Positions 1 to 7,666 of a DNA stretch of 64,000 nt are shown one piece after another. This stretch comes from Mycobacterium fragae. Its GTDB lineage: Bacteria > Actinomycetota > Actinomycetes > Mycobacteriales > Mycobacteriaceae. The position numbers and the translations under genes are program-made. The notes beneath the pieces are model-generated. The model was not told the origin of the DNA. It did no database searches and worked only from the letters and a program-made list of their open reading frames with translations. Position 1 is the first letter of the stretch; the number at the start of each line of letters is the position of its first letter. The stretch covers positions 186,001 to 250,000 of the forward strand of contig NZ_LQOW01000028.1 of NCBI RefSeq assembly GCF_002102185.1, given 5' to 3'.

Positions 1-29
1 CTCTTCTGCAGTTAGCCGCCGATCCTGGG

Positions 30-929
30 TCAGGCGCCACCGATCGCAGTCGTCACCCGCACGATGCGCCGCCCGATCGAGTCGATCCGTTTGCGCGTCA
101 AGGCCTGCAGCGGATGGACGGCCACGATCATCGCCACCCGGCCGCGGTGGTCGAACACCGGGGCGGCGATGGTGGCCACCGGCTGCGCTCGTCGCGGGGC
201 AGCGTCATCGGAGAGGAAACCGATCGTGGTGAATTCGACCAACAGCTGATCGGTGATCTCCCGGACGTGCGCGGGCAGCCCGTCGCTGGGCAGCGTCCCA
301 ACCACCTGGGCTGCCTGGGTCAGTGCCGGCGTCGTGCAGTCCACATCGAATCCGCGGTCGCGGGTGCGCGACAACACGTCTTCGAGGCGCCGCGCCAGCG
401 CGGAGTTTGTCGCCGTGCCGCGCTCAATCCACGCCCGCTGCTCCTCGTCGGTGTCCCACGCCGCGAACGCGACCCCGAACGGCGGGGCGTAGCGGATCCG
501 ATCGCCGGGTGCGCCGCCGGGCTGGCGTCCGCCATCCTCGAATGCGGTGATCACCAGCGAATCGCCGAACCGCTCCACGACCGAAGCGGCGTAGCCGAAT
601 TCGTGCGCCAGCTCCAGGGCGGCTGTCCGGGCGGCGTGCGCCAGTGGGCGTGCCGTATCCATCCGTGCGGCCACCACCGCCAGGGCCGGACCCAGCGAAT
701 ACGTCTTGTCGACGGGATCGCGGCTGGCCCAGCCGCGATCGCACAGCGTGGCCAGGATGGCGTGTGTGGTGGCCTGGGTAAGGCCGAGTTCGCGCACCAC
801 GTCGGAGAACCTGAGCGGGTCGGTACCGCGCCGGGCGAGCAACTCGACGACGTCCAACACACGAGTGGTCGGGGCCGACGGGGGAATGGCTTGACTTCCT
901 CTCGACGCGCTTTCTACTGTGAACCTCAA
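30..929 (-). CDS. IclR-family transcriptional regulator
   Basis: The 299-aa product has an N-terminal winged helix-turn-helix at about residues 24-85 (TRVLDVVELLARRG, then the recognition segment around GLTQATTHAILATL) and a C-terminal IclR ligand-binding domain. It is divergent from the dehydrogenase operon starting at 986, so it probably controls that operon and itself through the palindrome at 934-950. The only plausible start before the HTH is a TTG at 929; the next upstream bases are occupied by the palindrome, so the 5' end is uncertain and the mRNA may be nearly leaderless. The ligand is unknown; IclR proteins usually sense small organic acids or aromatic compounds. Confidence 0.88.
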   Translation of the reverse strand: MRFTVESASRGSQAIPPSAPTTRVLDVVELLARRGTDPLRFSDVVRELGLTQATTHAILATLCDRGWASRDPVDKTYSLGPALAVVAARMDTARPLAHAARTAALELAHEFGYAASVVERFGDSLVITAFEDGGRQPGGAPGDRIRYAPPFGVAFAAWDTDEEQRAWIERGTATNSALARRLEDVLSRTRDRGFDVDCTTPALTQAAQVVGTLPSDGLPAHVREITDQLLVEFTTIGFLSDDAAPRRAQPVATIAAPVFDHRGRVAMIVAVHPLQALTRKRIDSIGRRIVRVTTAIGGA

Positions 930-933
930 ATTA

Positions 934-950
934 TCGAGATGCTATCTCGA
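934..950. promoter_or_regulatory. 17-bp palindrome in the IclR/dehydrogenase divergent promoter
   Basis: TCGAGAT-gct-ATCTCGA is a perfect 7-3-7 inverted repeat. A further TCGAGGAT lies just downstream (954-961). It sits in the about 56-bp gap between the divergent starts at 929 and 986, the usual place for an IclR autoregulatory operator. Binding by the adjacent IclR protein is inferred. Confidence 0.6.
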
Positions 951-985
951 ATAATCGAGGATAGCCGAAGCCGGAGGATGTGCCA

Positions 986-2038
986 GTGCGGGCGGTGGTG
1001 TTGCGCGACGGGCAACTTGCGCTCAGAGAGATCGCCGACCCGGTTCCCGGCCAGGGCGAGTTGCTGCTGCGAACACTGAGCACCGCGATCTGCGCCTCCG
1101 ATGTGCACTTCATGGATCACCCCGAGATGGGTGTCAACGACCCGACCGGTCGCTCGCTCTACGACGCCAACCGCGGCATCGTGCTCGGCCACGAGTTCGT
1201 CGGCGAAGTCGTCGGACACGGACCCGGTTGCACGGAGCAGTTCCCGGTCGGCACCCGCGTGACGTCCATCCCCATCCGTCTGGTCAACGGAGGTGCCGGC
1301 GGGGTGCGGATCATCGGCCAGCACCCGGAAGCGCAGGGCAGCTTCGGTGAACTGGTGGTCGTCGCCGAGGCATTGGCTAAAGCGGTCGACGGCGACGCCC
1401 CGAATGACGCCGTCGCCCTGGCCGATGCGTTCGCGGTCGGCGAGTTCTACGTGCGAGCGGCGCGGATGGAGCCGGGCGAGGTGCCGGTCGTCATCGGTGC
1501 CGGGGCGATCGGGTTGTCTGCCGTCGCCGCACTGGCCGGCCGGGGCGTCGAGCCGATCATCGTGTCGGACTACAAATCCGACCGGCGCGACCTGGCCCGC
1601 GACAGCTTCGGGGCACACATCACGGTGGACCCATCCGACAAGTCACCGTTCGACGTGTGGCGCGAGGTGCGGGCGGAGCGGGGGCTGTGGGGTGCACTCG
1701 TCGTCTTCGAATGCGTCGGCGCCGCAGGGCTGATCCAGAAGATCGTGGAGTCGGTCGACATCGGCACCCGGATCTATTGCGCCGGCGGGTGGTATACGGG
1801 CGATTCGCTGAGCGTCACCGACGCGACCCGTCAGGGTGTCACCATCCAGTTCGGCGGCGGCCCTCACCCACAAGACTGGTACGGCACCCTTGATGCCATC
1901 GCCTCCGGGCGCCTGGATCCGCTACCGAGCGTCGGGACCGTCATCGGCCTCGACGAGGTGCCCCATGCGATGGAGCTGGCCCGAACATCCGGCGGCCCAC
2001 CGCGAATCGTCGTCCACCCGAACGGAGACAACCCGTGA
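986..2038 (+). CDS. zinc-type alcohol dehydrogenase family oxidoreductase
   Basis: This is a medium-chain dehydrogenase/reductase of 350 aa. The start is set at GTG 986 because GGAGG at 973-977 is correctly spaced for it, while GTG 980 is only two bases from that site; the protein then begins MRAVVLRDGQL like related enzymes. Cys36 (ICASD) and the His of the GHEF motif are the expected catalytic zinc ligands, and a Rossmann motif GAGAIG occurs mid-protein. The four-Cys structural zinc lobe of classical ADHs is absent. Its stop overlaps the next gene by 4 bp, so it is the first gene of a three-gene operon with a SnoaL-like protein and an SDR. The substrate alcohol is unknown. Confidence 0.85.
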   Translation: MRAVVLRDGQLALREIADPVPGQGELLLRTLSTAICASDVHFMDHPEMGVNDPTGRSLYDANRGIVLGHEFVGEVVGHGPGCTEQFPVGTRVTSIPIRLVNGGAGGVRIIGQHPEAQGSFGELVVVAEALAKAVDGDAPNDAVALADAFAVGEFYVRAARMEPGEVPVVIGAGAIGLSAVAALAGRGVEPIIVSDYKSDRRDLARDSFGAHITVDPSDKSPFDVWREVRAERGLWGALVVFECVGAAGLIQKIVESVDIGTRIYCAGGWYTGDSLSVTDATRQGVTIQFGGGPHPQDWYGTLDAIASGRLDPLPSVGTVIGLDEVPHAMELARTSGGPPRIVVHPNGDNP

Positions 2039-2451
2039 CCGACCGAGAGGATCGCCAGGACATCACCGAGGTCCTGCTGCGCTACGCCACCGGGATCGAT
2101 CGGCGCGACTGGGCGCTGTTCCGCAATGTTTTCACCGACGACTGCGAACTCGACTACGGCGAAATCGGCGTGTGGAAGGGGGTCGACGCGGTTACCGAGT
2201 TCATGCAACAGGCGCATGCGTTGGCCGGTCACACCATGCACCGCCTAACCAATCAGGTGATCACGCTCGACGGTGATGAGGCGCAGGCGCGCACCTACGT
2301 CGACGCGCTGATCATGGTGGGCGACAACAAGTCCGGCGTGAACGGCATCGGCTACTACGACGACGACCTGGTCCGCACAGATGACGGATGGCGCATCGCC
2401 AGACGCCGTTTCACTGCGGTACGAGTCGCGACGGTCGGCGAGCCGACATGA
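2035..2451 (+). CDS. SnoaL-like / NTF2-fold protein
   Basis: The small 138-aa protein has the pattern of SnoaL-like NTF2-fold proteins: an N-terminal helix (DITEVLLRYATGIDRRDW), then FTDDCELDY, and a C-terminal beta sheet ending in DGWRIARRRF. Such proteins act as small isomerases, dehydratases or cyclases or as substrate binders. It starts with GTG inside the stop region of the dehydrogenase (GTGA, 4-bp overlap) and its own stop overlaps the SDR start (ATGA), so translation is coupled. The reaction is not identifiable. Confidence 0.8.
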   Translation: MTDREDRQDITEVLLRYATGIDRRDWALFRNVFTDDCELDYGEIGVWKGVDAVTEFMQQAHALAGHTMHRLTNQVITLDGDEAQARTYVDALIMVGDNKSGVNGIGYYDDDLVRTDDGWRIARRRFTAVRVATVGEPT

Positions 2452-3266
2452 CGTTCGCCGCCAAGTACGGCCCGTGGGCTCTCGTGGCCGGCGCGTCCGA
2501 GGGTGTCGGGGCCGCGTTCGCCGAGGGGATCGCCGAGCGCGGGGTCAATGTCGTGCTGGTGGCGCGTCGCCAAACCGTTCTCGACCAGGTGGCCGCCGGG
2601 ATCAGCGCACGCACCGGAGTCGAAACCCGCACGCTGCCAGTCGATCTGGCCAAGCCGGACGCCGCATCAGCGGTCGCCGCCGGCACCGCTGACCTCGAGA
2701 TCGGGTTTCTGGTCTGCTGCGCCGGAGCCGATCCCAACTTCGAGCCTTTTCTCGCGAACCCGATCGCAACCGCCGAAGCGATGGTGCAGCGCAACTGCAT
2801 GGTGCCGATGCAGCTCTGCCATCACTTCGCCCCGGCGATGGTCGACCGGCACCGCGGCGGGATCGTCCTCTTCGGCTCGGGCGCAGGGCTTGCCGGCGGA
2901 CCCAACATGGTGGCCTACGGCGCCACCAAGGCGTTCGACATGGTGTTCGCCGAAGCGCTGTGGAGCGAGTTGCACGACAAGGGCGTCGACGTACTCGGTC
3001 TCGTCCTCGGCAAGACCGACACCCCGGCGTTGCGCCGACTCGAGCACACCCGCGGACTGATCGCCTCCGAAGACGAGGCGCCACCGGATGCCGCCAGCGT
3101 CGAGCAGGTCATCGCCGAGGCGTTCGACAACCTCACCAACGGGCCGACAGTGATGGTGGGCGACATGATGCGCGCCGCCGCGCAGGTGTTGGGATCGATG
3201 ACCCGCAACGAGGCCGTCAACCTGATGATCCGAGCCGGCGCCGCGGTTATGGGCAGCGACAACTGA
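2448..3266 (+). CDS. short-chain dehydrogenase/reductase (SDR)
   Basis: The 272-aa SDR carries a cofactor motif GASEGVG near residue 14, a CCAGAD segment in place of NNAG, and the catalytic Tyr-Lys pair in YGATK with a preceding Ser in LFGSGAG. The ATG at 2448 overlaps the upstream stop by 4 bp and is preferred over a more upstream frame start that would run deep into the SnoaL-like gene. It probably works with the dehydrogenase and SnoaL-like protein on one substrate. Confidence 0.85.
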   Translation: MTFAAKYGPWALVAGASEGVGAAFAEGIAERGVNVVLVARRQTVLDQVAAGISARTGVETRTLPVDLAKPDAASAVAAGTADLEIGFLVCCAGADPNFEPFLANPIATAEAMVQRNCMVPMQLCHHFAPAMVDRHRGGIVLFGSGAGLAGGPNMVAYGATKAFDMVFAEALWSELHDKGVDVLGLVLGKTDTPALRRLEHTRGLIASEDEAPPDAASVEQVIAEAFDNLTNGPTVMVGDMMRAAAQVLGSMTRNEAVNLMIRAGAAVMGSDN

Positions 3267-3297
3267 CGTAGACAAGCGAGGTCGATGCCTCGCACGT

Positions 3298-3873
3298 TTA
3301 TCGATATCCCCGTTTCAAGAGGTGTCGGGCGCCGGCGTTCATCGCTTCGGGGCTTGCGACATCGAAGCCGAATGCGTTGGCGAGCCGGTCGGTGATGTTG
3401 AAGGCGAGGGATACCGCCAAGGCGTCCTTGATTTGTTGGGGGGACACCGAGGCGGCCAGGGCGGCTCGGATGTCGTCCGCGTCGATGCTTTGCTCTCGAG
3501 TGAGTTTGCCGAGCATGCGCAGGGTTGCACGGAGCGGCTCACTGATCGGCGCGGTCTCCAAATCGCTCAGTGTGGCGGCGACCGTCGTGTTGTCGCCGTA
3601 CCATATTGCCGCGGTGGCCGAGTGGGCTGAGACGCAGAACGGGCACTCGTTGGCCTTTGAGACGTAGGCAGCCATTAGCTCGCGATCACCGATTGACCAA
3701 TCCGATTGGCCGCGCATCGCTTCGTGGGTGAGAGGCCCGCCCCGGTAGAAGTCAGGGCGGTAGAGCGCGAGCTTGACCGCGTCGACGACGGGATGGCCGG
3801 AAAACACCCGGATGAGCGCCATCACTGCCTTCGTGTGCAGACGGTGACCGCGGTCGAGGATTTCGAGCCTCAT
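3298..3873 (-). CDS. AhpD-like / carboxymuconolactone decarboxylase-fold protein with CxxC
   Basis: The 191-aa protein starts at ATG 3873, overlapping the upstream gene by 4 bp. It contains the peroxidase-related AhpD motif ECPFCVSAH (CxxC followed by His), the redox centre of alkylhydroperoxidase AhpD-like proteins, within an all-helical fold. It is the second gene of a two-gene leftward operon with another CMD-fold protein that lacks the CxxC. A thiol-dependent peroxidase or antioxidant role is likely; the electron donor is not shown. Confidence 0.8.
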   Translation of the reverse strand: MRLEILDRGHRLHTKAVMALIRVFSGHPVVDAVKLALYRPDFYRGGPLTHEAMRGQSDWSIGDRELMAAYVSKANECPFCVSAHSATAAIWYGDNTTVAATLSDLETAPISEPLRATLRMLGKLTREQSIDADDIRAALAASVSPQQIKDALAVSLAFNITDRLANAFGFDVASPEAMNAGARHLLKRGYR

Positions 3874-4187
3874 TGCGCGAGCCGCTTCTTCGTTGCACTG
3901 GCCAGGGCTGCCAGTGCGTCGGCGTACTGACGGCTCGCCTGGCCGATGGCGGCGCATATCACGATCTCGAAGATCTGGTCCTCGCCGAGGCCTACTGCCC
4001 GGACAGCGGCGATGTCCTCGTCGGTCACCTTGTATGCGTAATTGGCCACCTTCTCGATCAACGTGCGGGCTGGTTCGCTCAGGCCGGCATTCTCGAACGC
4101 GGCACGACGCAGCTCGGGTGCCGCCTTCCCATCTCCCTCGAGCACGCGGTCGACGAGCTCGCGATGCAGCTGGGCTATCTCGGGCAT
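3870..4187 (-). CDS. carboxymuconolactone decarboxylase-like small protein
   Basis: This is a helical protein of 105 aa. The segment GLGEDQIFEIVICAAIGQAS resembles the core helices of the CMD/AhpD fold, but only one Cys is present and there is no CxxC. The ATG at 4187 is preceded by AGGAG about 12 bases upstream. It is the first gene of a coupled pair with the AhpD-like gene below it. It may be a partner subunit or a non-redox paralogue. Nothing was recognised in the 147 bases upstream beyond a likely promoter. Confidence 0.7.
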   Translation of the reverse strand: MPEIAQLHRELVDRVLEGDGKAAPELRRAAFENAGLSEPARTLIEKVANYAYKVTDEDIAAVRAVGLGEDQIFEIVICAAIGQASRQYADALAALASATKKRLAQ

Positions 4188-4334
4188 TTGTCCAGAATTC
4201 TCCTATTCGTACGAGGTGACACGACACTGACCACTAACTCCTACTAGGACGACGATCGGCGCCCCCGCAATACGACATCGCGGCAGCGAGTTGACTCAGC
4301 GCGTCGGTTGCCGACGGCGAAAAGGTGTCGAGCC

Positions 4335-4703
4335 TCAGGCGCCCAGCTGCTTGATGAACACGCTGACACGGTTGATCAGGCCGTCGTCGTTCTGCTCGAA
4401 CACCAGGCATTCGGGGTACTCGGTCGGGACGCCGTCGATGTTGAAGGTTTCGCTCAGCTCGACATAGGACACCCGATCGGAGACGTGCGAAACCCGTCGC
4501 ACATTCAACCGGTAGCCCTCGAGCTTGGCAAAAACCCCGCGCAGGAACTTCAGATACCGCTGCTTGCCCTCGACGACGTCGCAGTACGGACCGTCCCGGA
4601 TCAAGTCCTCATCGGCGACGGTGGCCGCCAGCCCGTCCCAATCGTTCGTCCCCAGGCACGCCAGGTAGCGCTCGACCACGCCGGTCTCAACCGTTTGACC
4701 CAT
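4335..4703 (-). CDS. SnoaL-like / NTF2-fold protein
   Basis: The product is 122 aa when started at ATG 4703 (MGQTVETGVVERYLACLGTN); a longer upstream frame overlaps the divergent SDR promoter and is not credible. The order helix, DWDGLAATVADEDLIRDGP, then FNIDGVPTEYPECLVFE is typical of SnoaL-like proteins of the limonene-epoxide-hydrolase/ketosteroid-isomerase fold. It is divergent from the SDR at 4757, with about 50 bp between starts. Function is unknown. Confidence 0.75.
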   Translation of the reverse strand: MGQTVETGVVERYLACLGTNDWDGLAATVADEDLIRDGPYCDVVEGKQRYLKFLRGVFAKLEGYRLNVRRVSHVSDRVSYVELSETFNIDGVPTEYPECLVFEQNDDGLINRVSVFIKQLGA

Positions 4704-4756
4704 GCCGTCGTACCCTAACGGCATTCTCGCGGATGCTGAAGAGGAGGCGAGGCCGG

Positions 4757-5542
4757 TTGTCTGGAGCCTGCGACGGCAAGGCTGCTCTGGTGACGGGCGC
4801 CAGCCGGGGACTGGGAAAGGCCATTGCACAGCGCCTGGCCGCCGAGGGCGCGACGGTCGGCATCACCGCCCGCACCCTGGAACCTGATCCGAAATATCAG
4901 GGCTCGCTTCAAGAAACGCTCGACGAGATCACGGCCGCTGGCGGGTCGGCGACCGCCATTCAGGCCGATCTGTCGAAACCGGAGGATAGGTCACGGCTCT
5001 TCGAGGAGATGGTCGAACGCGTCGGCGCCCCAGACATTTTGGTCAACAATGCCGCGGTGACGTTTCTGCGTCCGCTCGACGGGTTCCCGGAACGGCGCGC
5101 GCGCCTGATGATCGAACTGAATGTGTTGGCACCGATGCATCTGACCCAGCTGGCTATTCCCGTCATGCGCGACCGCGGCCGCGGCTGGGTGCTCAACGTA
5201 ACGTCGTTGGCCGGTGATCTGCCGGAGGGGCCGCCGTTTTCCGAGTTCGACCGCACGGCCGGGTTCGGGGTGTACGGCACCGTGAAGGCGGCGCTGAATC
5301 GGGTGACGAAAAGCCTTGCCGCCGAACTCTATGACGACAACATCGCCGTCAATGCCGCCGCCCCGTCCAACCCGGTGGCTACCCCGGGCGCCGGGTTGCT
5401 CGACCTGGCGAAGATCGACACCGAGGACATCGAGCTCATCACCCAGACGGCGTTGACGCTGTGCACATGCGACCCGAAGACGATGACCGGGCGGATCGCG
5501 CACACGCAGCCGTTCCTCCGCGAAATCGGCTGGCTGCGTTGA
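4757..5542 (+). CDS. short-chain dehydrogenase/reductase
   Basis: The SDR has TGASRGLG near the N-terminus, NNAA in the usual position, a catalytic Ser in NVTSLAG and the Tyr-Lys pair in YGTVK. TTG 4757 is the chosen start because GGAGG lies about 9 bases upstream; an in-frame ATG at 4733 is possible and would add eight basic residues. The C-terminal part (DLAKIDTEDIELITQTALTLCTCD) departs from the usual GGxxxD ending, so substrate handling may differ. It is convergent with the acyl-CoA dehydrogenase gene. Confidence 0.82.
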   Translation: MSGACDGKAALVTGASRGLGKAIAQRLAAEGATVGITARTLEPDPKYQGSLQETLDEITAAGGSATAIQADLSKPEDRSRLFEEMVERVGAPDILVNNAAVTFLRPLDGFPERRARLMIELNVLAPMHLTQLAIPVMRDRGRGWVLNVTSLAGDLPEGPPFSEFDRTAGFGVYGTVKAALNRVTKSLAAELYDDNIAVNAAAPSNPVATPGAGLLDLAKIDTEDIELITQTALTLCTCDPKTMTGRIAHTQPFLREIGWLR

Positions 5543-5551
5543 TCGAATCCG

Positions 5552-6847
5552 CTAGCCGCGCGGGATGCCGGCGAGCTTGGCGGCGAACTTGGCCTCGGCC
5601 GCTTGGCGCAGCCGCAGCAGGTGCTCGGACGGGAACAGGTCGGGTGCGGGTTTGCGGTCTTTGAGCAGCAGACGGGCCAGTGTGACCTTGTGCACCTCGG
5701 TCGGCCCGTCGGCCAGCCCCAGCACAAACGACTCCACCAGGTGCTGGACGAACGGCATCTCGTGGGTGGTGCCCAACGATCCGTGCAGCTGCAACGCACG
5801 GGCCGAGACGTCGTGCAATACCTTCTGCATCATCGCCTTGACCGCGGAGATGTCGGCGCGCACCGCCTTGTAGTCGTTGTGCTGGTCGATCTTCCACGCC
5901 GTCTGCAAAGTGAGCAGCCGGAACGCTTCGATCTCCATCCACGAGTCGGCGATCATCTCCTGGACGAGCTGCTTGTCGCCGAGCATTTCGCCCTGGGTGC
6001 GCCGGGAAACCGCACGCTCGCAAAGCATGTCGAATATCCGCCGCACCAGGCCGACGGTGCGCATCGCGTGATGGATGCGGCCGCCGCCCAGCCGAGTCTG
6101 GGCGACGACGAACGCGCCGCCCCGCGGGCCGAGCATGTGATCGTCGGGAACCCGGACGTTGTCGTAGCGCACGTAGCCCTCACGTCCGCCGCCGAGCGGC
6201 TGATAACCGAGTCCGACGTTGCGCAACACGTTGATCCCCGGGGTCTCGGCCGGCACCACGAACATCGAATGCCGCTGGTATGGCGGCGCGTCGGGATCCG
6301 TCACGGCCATCACGATCAGAAACGACGCCATCGAAGCGAACGATGAGAACCACTTCTCGCCGTTGATCACCCAATGGTCACCGTCGGGCACCGCCGTGGT
6401 GGTGAACACTTTCGGGTCGGCGCCGCCCTGCGGCTCGGTCATCGAGAAGCACGACACGATCTGGTTGTCCAGCAGCGGTTCCAGATACCGCTGCTTGAGT
6501 TCCGGTGTGCCGTAGTGGGCGAGGATTTCGCTGTTGCCGGAGTCGGGCGCCTGCGACCCGAACACGATCGGCGCGCATTCCGACCGGCCGAGGATTTCGT
6601 TGAGCAGCGCCAGTTTGACCTGACCGTATCCCGGCCCGCCCAGGTGCGGGCCCAGATGGGTGGCCCACAGCCCGCGCTCCTTGACGATCTTCTGCAGCGG
6701 CGGGATCAGCGCCTGACGCACCGGGTCGTTGAGATCATGGGATTCCTTGACAATCAGGTCGATTGGCTCGCACTCCGAGCGCACGAACTCGTCAACCCAG
6801 TCCAATTGCGCGGCCCATTCAGGGTCGGTCGAGAAGTCCCATGTCAT
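5552..6847 (-). CDS. acyl-CoA dehydrogenase
   Basis: The 431-aa flavoprotein resembles the ACAD family (FadE). It shows the FAD-contact segment CFSMTEPQGGADP, the WVINGEKWFSS strand, and the C-terminal ALQLHGSLGTTHEMP and DGPTEVHK motifs typical of the ACAD10/11-like branch. ATG 6847 is preferred: GAGGTGG lies just upstream and it overlaps the enoyl-CoA hydratase stop by 4 bp (ATGA). It presumably introduces the 2,3-double bond that the hydratase then uses. The acyl substrate is unknown. Confidence 0.88.
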   Translation of the reverse strand: MTWDFSTDPEWAAQLDWVDEFVRSECEPIDLIVKESHDLNDPVRQALIPPLQKIVKERGLWATHLGPHLGGPGYGQVKLALLNEILGRSECAPIVFGSQAPDSGNSEILAHYGTPELKQRYLEPLLDNQIVSCFSMTEPQGGADPKVFTTTAVPDGDHWVINGEKWFSSFASMASFLIVMAVTDPDAPPYQRHSMFVVPAETPGINVLRNVGLGYQPLGGGREGYVRYDNVRVPDDHMLGPRGGAFVVAQTRLGGGRIHHAMRTVGLVRRIFDMLCERAVSRRTQGEMLGDKQLVQEMIADSWMEIEAFRLLTLQTAWKIDQHNDYKAVRADISAVKAMMQKVLHDVSARALQLHGSLGTTHEMPFVQHLVESFVLGLADGPTEVHKVTLARLLLKDRKPAPDLFPSEHLLRLRQAAEAKFAAKLAGIPRG

Positions 6848-7620
6848 GATGACCACCTCTGCCGGCGAGCGGCGGCTTCCTCGGTGGCATGGCTGAGCAC
6901 CTGATTGCGGTTCTCGAGTTCAAGGGCCGATGGAAGCCCGGCCGCATCCGTATTCACCTGCAGTGCACGCTTGGTCAATTGCACCCCGAGCGGGGCGAGT
7001 TCGGCTATGCCGGCGGCTATTTCGAGTGCACGCTCCAGCAGCTTCTCGGGCTCGACGAGCTCGCTTACCAGCCCGCGGCGGTCGGCTTCCTCGGCCGAGA
7101 CCGTGCGGCCGGTGAGCATCCAGTCGGCGGCGACACTGGCTCCGACGATGCGGGGCAACAAGTAGCTCATCCCCATCTCGGCGCCGGAGAGGCCAAGCAG
7201 GATTGCCGCGTTGCCGAATGTCGCTGCAGTGGAGCAGATTCTGATATCGGCGGCCAAGCACATCGCTAGGCCGCCGCCGACGCAGGGGCCGTTGACCGCG
7301 GCGATCACCGGCTGCGGGGTATCGCGAATCACTTGTGGCAGCGCGGCCATCGACTCCTGGAAGCGCAGCCGGTCGATTGCGGGAGCCGACGCCTCCGGTA
7401 CTCCCGGGCCGAAGCCACGCATGTCGATGCCAGAGCAAAAACCGCGGCCTTCGCCGGTCAACACGATGGCATTGACCGAGCCGTCCGCGGCCAGCTCGGC
7501 GAACGTCTGCTTGAGTTCGCCGACCATGGCCTCGTTGATCGCGTTGAGCCGGTCGGGCCGGTTGAGCCGCAGCACCGCCACTCCGGCGCGTGGCGTCTGC
7601 ACGCTCAACGTCTCCGCCAC
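6844..7620 (-). CDS. enoyl-CoA hydratase/isomerase (crotonase family)
   Basis: The 258-aa crotonase-fold protein has both oxyanion-hole segments, GRGFCSGIDMRGF and NGPCVGGGLAM. The first canonical catalytic Glu position reads Ala (GGGLAM). A Glu occurs in SGAEMGMSYLLPR, as in several mycobacterial EchA proteins. It is the first gene of a two-gene unit with the acyl-CoA dehydrogenase and is divergent from the acyl-CoA ligase at 7667. GTG 7620 is the likely start. A hydratase role is expected but an isomerase is possible. Confidence 0.85.
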   Translation of the reverse strand: MAETLSVQTPRAGVAVLRLNRPDRLNAINEAMVGELKQTFAELAADGSVNAIVLTGEGRGFCSGIDMRGFGPGVPEASAPAIDRLRFQESMAALPQVIRDTPQPVIAAVNGPCVGGGLAMCLAADIRICSTAATFGNAAILLGLSGAEMGMSYLLPRIVGASVAADWMLTGRTVSAEEADRRGLVSELVEPEKLLERALEIAAGIAELAPLGVQLTKRALQVNTDAAGLPSALELENRNQVLSHATEEAAARRQRWSS

Positions 7621-7666
7621 CGCTCATCGACCCCTTCGTCGGCGTTCGAATGAGATGCTAGCCGTC

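Noticed and set aside
4185..4200. TTTGTCCAGAATTC near the start of the CMD-like gene, resembling the GTCCAGACAA operator
   Set aside because: Only GTCCAGA is shared; the AC that completes the HutC core is missing and no palindrome is formed.
7211..7666. N-terminal extension of the acyl-CoA ligase starting at 7211
   Set aside because: It lies antisense to the enoyl-CoA hydratase and adds 150 residues with no homology; ATG 7667 gives a normal-length ligase.
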